Positions 57,230 to 64,000 of a DNA stretch of 64,000 nucleotides are shown here, piece after piece. The notes beneath the pieces were generated by a model. The model had not been told where the DNA came from. It saw nothing but the letters and a program-made list of their open reading frames with translations, and ran no database searches. The stretch is from Ancylostoma caninum (lineage: Eukaryota > Nematoda > Chromadorea > Rhabditida > Ancylostomatidae), in assembly GCA_037903475.1 (NCBI GenBank), contig JBAJFG010000188.1:1749501-1813500 (forward strand). Reading direction: 5' to 3'. Each line of letters begins with the position of its first letter. Position 1 is the first letter of the stretch. Both the position numbers and the translations under genes were made by a program.

Positions 57230-57870
57230 ACTGTCCTGCGTGAAGACTATTTTGGTCTTTGAGTGGAATGGATTTTGGTGTTCACAGATGTAATTTACAT
57301 CGACCTTCCCAATGCAGTTGACAAAGTTAATCACTCGAGGCTTTTGTAAAGACTTGAACAGAATTGTGAAGAGAATTACCTACTAAGATGGTTATTCTCA
57401 TATTTGTCCAATCCACATATGTATATAAGGGTCGAAAACAGCTTCTCTGAGCGTTATTCTTACCCTAGCTTTGTTCCATAAGAGGCCGCTTTGTCATCCC
57501 TACTTTTCCTTGCCTATTATCATGACCGTCTCGTACGTTCTTAGAGTCCATACCGTATTTAGTGTGCAAATTTATGCTGACGAGATTAAAATTTGTGGTT
57601 CATGCAATAAAAATTATAGAATTGTAATTTATGAAGGCTTTTCCCACTCAAGAGCATAGAGTGGTGAATATGTGGAAGCTACCTATAAAGCTAGCGAAAA
57701 CGAAAGTCCTACACATGACAAGATTGGATTAGTGCTGTGCGACATTAATGGAGTAGCACTGGAAATAAGTGACAGTCAAAAATTTGGGAGCCTACTTAAT
57801 AGACATGTCGTTTAAAAGTCATATAAGTTATGTAGCTCAAGAAGCATCTGCTGCACTTTTTACGGCTAGC
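57230..57870 (+). mobile_element. Decayed LINE reverse transcriptase fragment
   Basis: Across several frames: VIYIDLPNAVDKVNHSRLL, LLRWLFSYLSNPHMYIRVEN, FSERYS, then VQIYADEIKICGSCN, MWKLPIKLAKTKVLHM and MSFKSHISYVAQEASAA. This order (YxDxxxAFDKVxHxxLL, SYLSxRxxxVxVxxxxS, QxYADDxKI, W.LxxNxxKxxxL, LGVxxxxxLxFxxHI) is that of CR1/Rex/Jockey-like reverse transcriptases. The catalytic YADD is YADE, and many frameshifts and stops are present. Confidence 0.85.
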
Positions 57871-58123
57871 GCCCCTACGGGACCAGTTATTGTACTACTT
57901 GAATCAGGTGAGCTCTAGACTTTGTCCCTTTTTTAGCTAAGAGAAGTCATGTGTAACAATTTGACTCAGCAAGTTGACGAAAGCATTTTTTTGCAGTTCA
58001 CTTCTGATTGGAAGAGCAGTGAAGAATACATCAACTGGCATATAGTTTTTCGGAAGCTACCATTCACTTGCGTCTTAAGAGCCTCCAAATTCTTAGAACT
58101 CTGTTTATTTTGAAGCAGATTAC

Positions 58124-58343
58124 ATATCTCCACAAGAGGTCTTATCGAATCCTGGCGTCAAAGTTCCTAGAATGTCAATGTCCTTTACATTCTCAATGCA
58201 CATACGTTGGCGAGTTTCGGTTTCCTTAACGTTCGCCACAGAATGAAACGATGTGCACTGCTGCAGATCCGTTTCAATCAGTGCGTGTTTCTTCCCCGGC
58301 ATTGTGAAATTTGAAAGAGATGACCACTCTTTCAGTAACGATT
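58124..58343 (-). CDS. ABCA-type transporter, post-NBD1 linker exon
   Basis: Encodes WSSLSNFTMPGKKHALIETD, then LQQCTSFHSVANVKETETRQ and RMCIENVKDIDILGTLTPGF. Donor GATAT|GTAATC leaves two bases and fits the next exon at 55600. The start is uncertain: acceptors at 58343 (CTATAG) and 58330 (CTGAAAG) do not both match the phase left by 58446, so the previous donor or a small exon is unresolved. Hydrophilic, in the variable NBD1-RD1 linker. Confidence 0.65.
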
Positions 58344-58445
58344 CTATAGTCCTTCCGCATTATCCAGATTAAGTGATTACAAGGTACAATGTGATACGCA
58401 TACAGGAACAGAACTTATGAATCAACCTAATGGAAAAATCCTAAC

Positions 58446-58562
58446 TCTTTTCGTAGAGATGAAGGAGATCCCGATGCAACTTCTTTCCCATTAGAAAGAA
58501 CAACCATATGATCGGCCACCAGCTCCGCAGCTTGCGCAGATGATGTGCCCATGATCACGCAT
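58446..58562 (-). CDS. ABCA-type transporter, NBD1 H-loop exon
   Basis: Encodes CVIMGTSSAQAAELVADHMV, then VLSNGKEVASGSPSSLRKE. It aligns with TIILTTHxMDEADLLxDRIAIMxxGxLxxxGSPxxLKxxF. The H-loop His is Ser (GTSSAQ for TTHxMD). Acceptor ATATTCAG; the donor is probably AAAGA|GTTAGG. The codon split with 58630 yields Arg. The frame ends soon after at a stop, which supports a donor here. Confidence 0.86.
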
Positions 58563-58629
58563 CTGAATATTATAAACTTCCTTGTTTCAAAGAAAAAGTA
58601 TTGCAACACGGAAGGAGGGTAATCGCTAC

Positions 58630-58790
58630 CTGCAGTCCTTTTCTTTTCTTAGGAGATTCTTCAACCTAATACTTGATGATGCATCCAAGCCTTCAAACGG
58701 CTCATCTAATATGATTACTGGAGAATCACCAATAAATGCGATTGCGATAGCGAGAAGACGCTTCTGAGATGGATCCAAACTTGAGATCGG
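58630..58790 (-). CDS. ABCA-type transporter, NBD1 signature and Walker B exon
   Basis: Encodes PISSLDPSQKRLLAIAIAFI, then GDSPVIILDEPFEGLDASSS and IRLKNLLRKEKDC. The Walker B (VIILDEP) and D-loop (GLDAS) are intact. The signature is LDPSQKR where LSGGQKR is expected, losing both glycines. Acceptor CACTTCAG, donor GCAG|GTAGCG. It joins 62385 in phase 0 and 58562 by a split Arg codon. Confidence 0.92.
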
Positions 58791-58799
58791 CTGAAGTGA

Positions 58800-59530
58800 T
58801 AAGGATTACTTCCAATTAAGTATTCTCACTTACTGCTTTTTAGGATGATTCTTTACCCTCTTTGGTGTTAAACATATGGTAGCACTATTACGATCACTCT
58901 TAAAATTAACTGATATTTTATGTATTTGTTTATGCACGTTCATGCACGTGTATGCATTCGAAGTGTTAGTTTGTGCATAGGTGCAAGAGGGAAAAAAGAC
59001 AGGTATGCCTCAGCCAATGGAGATGCTATTCTCATGGACCATCAACAACGCTATCCTGAGTGGAGTATTTCTTTTCTAGCTGTTTTTGCCCAGATTGTTA
59101 CAATTCTTTATTCTCCACTTCGACTAACGTTTTGGCGATGCCGCCTTCGTCAGAGCCTGAAAGTCGGAGGCAACATTTACGACCATCCTCTCAAACGCCT
59201 CATCGCCTTGCAGAACGGAGTTAAGTAACAAGGCAAATCGAAAACAAAACGGAGAACACACAGCCCGGCTAGTGCTCACCTCTGCTGCAGTAGGGATGGT
59301 AGAAAGGCAGACCGCAATTGCCGGAATCTGTACTCCTACTGCCTTTTATAGTGTGCCTTAACAATCTGCCATAATCGAATCAGAATCCGCAAAGATTGTG
59401 ATACAAGGCCAGCTCGTGAGTGATAGTAATACATTCATCTTTTCTATTCATTCTAGGGCTCTTGGTGGCAATCCAGCAGGCCTCTAATGTTTTTCGCGCT
59501 ATGATCTAAGGTTCCAGCGACAAGATCGTG
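58800..59530. other. Intron, unassigned
   Basis: Part of the 3.6-kb intron between the first two NBD1 exons seen here. A forward 102-codon frame (58920-59228) has no recognisable domain. A Penelope-like relic follows. Confidence 0.35.
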
Positions 59531-59534
59531 ACTC

Positions 59535-59860
59535 CTATTTGGCAGAGTTTTCATAGCGCAATATACGATGAGCTCCCAGTGGAGTGGAAGGTCTTGACCT
59601 GTTGAGCCCATCTAGATGTTCCGTTATTCGAATGCAGAGAGGGCGGCCCGCTTCTCCCACGTGATCGTCCCCGCAAGACTGATAGGTGATGAGGTAAATT
59701 ACCCCTGACATCATACAGTCACCAGTCCTGCCATTCGTACAAATAACGCATCCGGGTGTATTGCAGAGGTCATCGTATCCACGATTGCGAACTAGTTTCT
59801 TTTTGAGGTTTGTGAATGGTATATCCACCTCACCGCATCTTGAAGATCCGCCTTACGGAG
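59535..59860 (-). mobile_element. Penelope-like element fragment, GIY-YIG endonuclease
   Basis: Minus-strand frame with CNTPGCVICTNGRTGDCMMS, GVIYLITYQSCGDDHVGEAG, RPLCIRITEHLDGLNRSR and TPLGAHR. The Cys-rich lead, G-V-I-Y...(H)VG pair and GRPLCxRIxEHL block are those of the C-terminal GIY-YIG domain of Penelope-like elements. The YIG tyrosine is His. The reverse transcriptase portion is absent, so this is a dead 3' piece. Confidence 0.85.
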
Positions 59861-60174
59861 ACTTTTTTGCACCGCATTACTCATTCCATCTGAGATGAAA
59901 GTTAGACGAGATGGAATGAATGAATAATATTCGAATTGGAAATTTCAAAAGTATTCGAATTTGAGTATTCGAATAGATAGGGGTTCGCAAAGTTTTCTAC
60001 CTACCTACGATTTCGAACTCGAATATAACCATGTTCGTGGTCGTGGGATGTCGCCAGACGATCGGGCGTTGAGGGCAGCCGTAGAACCTTTACCGGATCT
60101 TATTATCTGCACGATGAAAGGAAGGATTGTCACTCACTATACTACAGTTTCAAGACATCTGACTTTAATCAACA

Positions 60175-60925
60175 GAGTAAGCAAGGTGAGGATGTGAACA
60201 CCACACGACCTGACAGGTGACCAGTGTCTCACAAGATGTGACACCTTTTCTAACTTAGTTTTTCTTTCCAAAACTACTCACTTCTAGACCATGTAGTTAC
60301 TGTAAACGAAGCTCAGTTTCTGTACAATAACAAGAAATGCAAATGGATATGGGCAGGAATGATATCCTACTTCTAAGTTTTCCTGAACCCGATCTTCTCT
60401 CTAGGGAATTGTGTTAGGAGTTTGGTAGTGTTGTAAGGGTGTGATCCGCTGCAACCTTCTCCATCCTAGTCACTCGTTGACAGCAGAGTCCTACTATTGC
60501 AATTTCAAACTGATGTCCAGAAATCTGCAGTAGATTTGTTCGGCACTGGTGAGAAGAACCAGGTTTCCTCCTGCACACCCCCTGCTATGCCTCTCACCTG
60601 GAACTTACCCGGCGAAAACTGGCACAGTAGGGCATCGAGGTGCTCACTCATCCTCCTTTTTCCTCAGACCTCTCGCTTACCGAATATTACTTTTCTCGAG
60701 TCCCAGATGCAAATCTGCGACCGCAACCGACTGCTGATCTAGAGCATGCCGAAATCGTTTTTCATTGTAGAGGAATAGCGTTGTCACTATGTTGTTAGGG
60801 AAGATTTAGCGAATTAAAGGAGCATTAAACTGATAAAGAATATTGTGCTTGGGCCAAGTTATAACACTTTGAACTGAAATGTTCGTTTCGGCAATTAATT
60901 TCGCACCAACCTGATATTCTGTGAG
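60175..60925 (+). repeat. Dispersed repeat family R3, copy 3
   Basis: Full-length by comparison: starts AAGGTGAGGATGTGAACACC, ACACGACCTGAC and includes TAGTTACTGTAAACGAAGCTC, TTGTGTTAGGAGTTTGG, GCAACCTTCTCCATCCTAGTC, GATCTAGAGCATGCCGAAATCG and the end block AACTGAAATGTTCGTTTCGG, TTTCGCACCAACCTGATATT. Same orientation as copies 1 and 2. Confidence 0.72.
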
Positions 60926-62215
60926 TGGGAGAGTGCTCACTGGTGTTAGAACTAGTGAAAATCTAAAGATGCAGAGGCAACGCAATACCATTTTTCTCCA
61001 TTTTAACTGATTTTCCTGTGGAGTTGTGGGCAACCGGTTTCGAAATACGCGCCTTGCCAACCGATCCACTGCTTAAGTCTGATACAACCTAGGACACCCC
61101 CCCCCCTCCGTAGAAGCATAGATCAACATCTTTCCGAGTATTTCCTTCGCTGTTTCTTGGAGATTTGCCGTGTTACCCACTCTGAGCTGCTTCTTCACAG
61201 CTGCACACTCAAGGATTCCAAATTTTGTGCGTTGTCCCAAAATGTCTCCGATAGTGTGACGAAAAAATTTCTAGAGGCGTTTAAAGCCTTAACACTTCAC
61301 CACAGCGGCCGGTCAAATTTCACCTCTGACTGGGAGCATGCGGTCCACCCATCACCAAATTTTTAGGCATAATGTGGGTATCATCTACCAGAAACACTGT
61401 AAAAAAGAACGGTTGGCAAATCTGACATCCAAATATGACAGTATGAGGTTCTCGCTCCTGTACTGCCCCAATACTAAGCAAGCATGAAGGAGCGATTCGT
61501 TTGGTGGTCTTGGCTAATTATATTTGTAATGTTGTTCACGAAAGTTATGATTTCGCAGAGTTGCGGAAAATACAAACGAAAAAAAAACTTTCTTGGAACG
61601 GCTTTTGTAAAATATTCACATAGGTACAAAATGCGATCATATCTAGGACGAAAAAATTATTTGTTACTTCGTTATCCTTTCTTATAACTTCAAGTTAATC
61701 GAGCTATCGCTGTGAAGAACGCAAACAAAATGACAGCCATAAAAGCAATAAGACCTTTCAAACACGAGAAACATGAGTTATTACATGAACCTACAACGTA
61801 TTTTCGTGGTAAAGCTAAGAAATGAGCGGTAATGGGATGCCGTAGCTTCCTGGGATCAGTTATATCTTTCCAAATAAAGCCGGGGATGCTCAATGTCCAA
61901 TCCATTCTCTGTTTCAGCTGAATCCCATTACAAATGAACATCCTTCAGTACGATTATAGGTATATACATCTTGCATCGCAAAACGACAAAAATGGGATTA
62001 TGGCATAAAAACAATATGGAGTCTGTGATAATCTTCTCCCTTCCCTAATCACCGCGCACTAATTTTCAGCAAACATCCCGTGATCACGAGCGCGGACATG
62101 TGTATTCCTTCGCGAACCAGGCAATGCGGGTAGGAATGATTGCAACCTTTGCTAGGAATTTGCCAGAAACGTGGAATGAAAAGTATTTTCTCCTCCTGGG
62201 TCTCGAACTGTCTTC
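60926..62215. other. Intron, unassigned
   Basis: No exon was found. A short C9 run lies at 61096. Minus-strand frames at 60806-61069 and 61690-61941 lack domain or splice support. Confidence 0.35.
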
Positions 62216-62219
62216 GAAT

Positions 62220-62355
62220 ATCAAATATAAGCTTTGAATATTCGAATATTTCGAATAGTGCAATCTACCGAATGTTCGAATTCGATTATATTCGAATATG
62301 ACGATCTTCTCAAATATTCGACTATTTGAATATTCGAATTTTTTGAATACTCGTT
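62220..62355. repeat. ATTCGAATA palindromic cluster
   Basis: Dense TATTCGAATATTTCGAATAG, GTTCGAATTCGATT and TATTCGAATATG motifs close to the exon at 62385. The same type occurs at 29880-30035 and about 59930-59975. Confidence 0.6.
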
Positions 62356-62384
62356 TGAATGCGACTATTCGGCTATAAAAATAC

Positions 62385-62608
62385 CTCTAAGATGTATTCT
62401 TCCAAACCAACGAACGCTGCAATCGACTTGGCCTCTTCTTTCCAACTATTCCGATTATTCTTATCGCATTTCAATAAATAAAAGAACCATAGGTGATCCA
62501 AAACACTCAAAGAGTCGATTAGAATAGTTTCTTCAGGGCTGTATCCAATGCCGGTCAAATATCTCTCCATGCTTTTTCTTTTTTCTACATTATAAACTCG
62601 AATAGAGC
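62385..62608 (-). CDS. ABCA-type transporter, NBD1 Q-loop exon
   Basis: Encodes SIRVYNVEKRKSMERYLTGI, then GYSPEETILIDSLSVLDHLW, FFYLLKCDKNNRNSWKEEAK and SIAAFVGLEEYILE. It aligns with [49 protein letters not shown] of ABCA NBD1. The Q-loop Gln is Glu (SPEE). Acceptor TCGTTTCAG; the donor is GAG|GTATTT, phase 0. Two bases are taken from a preceding exon that should carry Walker A; I could not identify it with confidence. Confidence 0.92.
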
Positions 62609-62719
62609 CTGAAACGAGATTCCTAGTCTACGGAACAGTCAGAAATCAAAAATATCTGCTAAAGGTTATACTTTGAAGAGTTGACGAAACAAAGCAAAAT
62701 TATTCACTAGTTGAACATA

Positions 62720-62900
62720 AGAATGAGAATTTCGAGATGGAAAGGCTGGTATGCAACCTTAGATGCGCAGAGTGCCTGGGCTTTTCTGTTTCGAAACTCA
62801 ATATTTCTCAAGATTCCAACGTCATCAAAGCCCGAATTGTGACGTTGCACGATCGCTCGAATCAGCTGTGGTTGCGTGGTCCAATACGCTCCAATACGAC
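62720..62900 (-). other. Unidentified open segment, coding-like
   Basis: A stop-free minus-strand run reading NSSRIGAYWTTQPQLIRAIV, QRHNSGFDDVGILRNIEFRN, RKAQALCASK. It has coding-like composition but no ATG, no splice sites that fit the transporter, and no ABC motif. It could be a transposon protein relic or an exon of the missing upstream part. Confidence 0.3.
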
Positions 62901-62964
62901 TGCTGTTATGTAATAAGCAGGAAATGAGGAGATACCTTAGAGATGAGATTTACTTCAGGGAGTG

Positions 62965-63065
62965 AGCGGATTATGCGCATCCGGTTATCCGTTTTGCTCT
63001 TATCCGTAGGTTTTGGCCTATTCGTTATCCGCACCGTTATCCGGGCTTTTGGCGCCGGATAAAGC
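62965..63065 (+). repeat. TTATCCG-rich short repeat
   Basis: CGGTTATCCG, CTTATCCG, GTTATCCGCACCGTTATCCG and GCCGGATAA within 100 bases. A similar run (TTTATCC, TTTATCCGTTATC) occurs at 63965-63995, so the two may be ends of one element extending past the window. Confidence 0.55.
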
Positions 63066-63274
63066 CAAGAATAATAGATTCATTAAGCATGCTCTCAACA
63101 AAGGAAAAGATCGTCTCCATACCAAGAAGTATTGCTCGACACAGCGCATTTTACATCATCTGTGGTTTACAATTTTGTAGCAAGGTAAAAGTATAAAGGA
63201 TAAAGTCTCTGCTTCATCCCTCACCCTCCTGGACTTCTCTGGTGCCACTCTACCGACTCACTCTAACAGACTTT

Positions 63275-63385
63275 CGGAATTTTCGCGGAGCTATTTCGGT
63301 ACCTGTCGCGGGTGATCTGATGGAAATTCCGAACAAGCTCCGCGGAAGTTCCGAACAAGCTCCGTAGGAGTTCCGAAGGTTTGTA
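63275..63385 (+). repeat. Short tandem repeat of TTCCGAACAAGCTCCGCGGAAG type
   Basis: Three to four imperfect units of about 20-22 bases built from GAAxTTCCG and AGCTCCGxxG. No function visible. Confidence 0.6.
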
Positions 63386-63569
63386 TGGGTAACGATGTTA
63401 AAATTGATGACCTCGCAGATTACCGATCAGCACTGTTTCTTCTCGCAAGGTTCATTATGATTATTTATTGAACCCGTCTCTGTCAATATTTGATTGTGTT
63501 GATCAAATAGCATGCGAAAGTCAACACGTTCATGATAGTCAGTTAGTACCAGAAGCTTAGTCAGAACTC

Positions 63570-63880
63570 CACAAAAAATATATGAAACAGAGTTTCAGCC
63601 TCCTTCAGGTCCCTACCTCGGAACAAAGCCTCGGAAGTACAGCCTCCGGATACCTCACCTTTGTATTGAAAAGACACGGACACGTATCATCTCAAGCAGC
63701 TAGTGTGCCAATCAAATTAACAAATATCCAAATGTCACTGGAACCTGTTGTTTCTATGGCACTCTAGTTACTACGTATACTTACATATTGATGCCATGCT
63801 CAGCGTCGTGCTCAGAGTAGCGAATTTTGATGATTAACAAGACGAAGAATTTGTGCTAATTCTTCTCCTCAATATTCATG
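63570..63880 (-). other. Possible exon remnants of the missing NBD1 start
   Basis: A minus-strand segment reading LLIIKIRYSEHDAEHGIN ends at a consensus donor AATAT|GTAAGT (63784). A second open piece (63,580-63,670) reads GEVSGGCTSEALFRGRDLKE. Both are coding-like, and they lie where the pre-Walker A part of NBD1 is expected. I could not place a P-loop or fit the phases, so this is only a lead. Confidence 0.25.
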
Positions 63881-64000
63881 TGGTATATTACATTTAACAT
63901 TCTCATTATTGTGATTTAACATTCTCATTATTGTGAGATGTGGTGGCTTTTAGTGTCGGGATCATTTATCCATCATCTTTTATCCGTTATCTGGTCGTTT

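Overview
This window looks like one large, intron-rich animal gene filled with repeats, most likely from a clade V (strongylid, hookworm-like) nematode. The grounds are short introns with TTTTCAG-type acceptors and GTAAGT/GTGAGT donors next to multi-kilobase introns, RTE, mariner and Penelope-like relics, very many small foldback elements, and GC-rich minisatellites. There is no prokaryotic organisation, and no second intact gene was found. The species call is an inference.

The only host gene I can reconstruct runs on the minus strand across almost the whole window (about 62.6 kb down to 2.4 kb). It encodes most of an ABCA-type full ABC transporter, the family of ABCA1 and nematode CED-7/ABT. 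The first transmembrane domain and the NBD1 Walker A would lie beyond 64 kb or in unresolved sequence at 63.5-63.9 kb. In transcript order the exons give: NBD1 (62608-62385, 58790-58630, 58562-58446); the linker and regulatory region (58343-58124, 55600-55426, 49326-49184, 46053-45883); TM7 (45818-45733, 35767-35689); the large second extracellular loop (30967-30799, 26848-26733, 26652-26536, 23283-23179, 19788-19689); the TM8-TM12 bundle (19632-19478, 19415-19281, 11826-11676, 11253-11163, 11125-10995); a possible linker exon (8026-7946); and NBD2 (6775-6626, 6539-6455, 4445-4358, 2738-2642, 2569-2366). Most neighbouring exons join in compatible splice phase, and the joins that do not are marked. 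A few small exons are still missing.

The most interesting biology is in the ATPase domains. NBD2 keeps the ABC fold order, but every catalytic motif is altered: no Walker A lysine, Q-loop Gln to Arg, non-canonical signature, Walker B Asp-Glu to Glu-Ala, H-loop His to Asn. NBD1 keeps Walker B Asp-Glu but has Glu at the Q-loop, a broken signature and Ser at the H-loop. The reading frames stay open and the splice phases agree. This looks like a conserved but ATPase-degenerate ABCA protein, or a gene in early decay, rather than an ordinary pump.

The introns hold mobile and repeated DNA: RTE-type LINE pieces (14.8 and 24.8 kb), a decayed reverse transcriptase (57.3 kb), a Penelope-like GIY-YIG piece (59.6 kb), mariner remnants (27.6, 30.3 and 32.9 kb), at least eleven foldback or terminal-inverted-repeat elements, a 250-bp palindromic MITE in three copies, a 0.7-0.9 kb dispersed repeat in three copies, a composite element whose 3' end carries a different microsatellite in each copy (one a 943-bp uninterrupted AC tract at 47391-48333), and GC-rich minisatellites (largest 38.6-40.56 kb) that are open in all three frames on one strand and so mimic a long protein.
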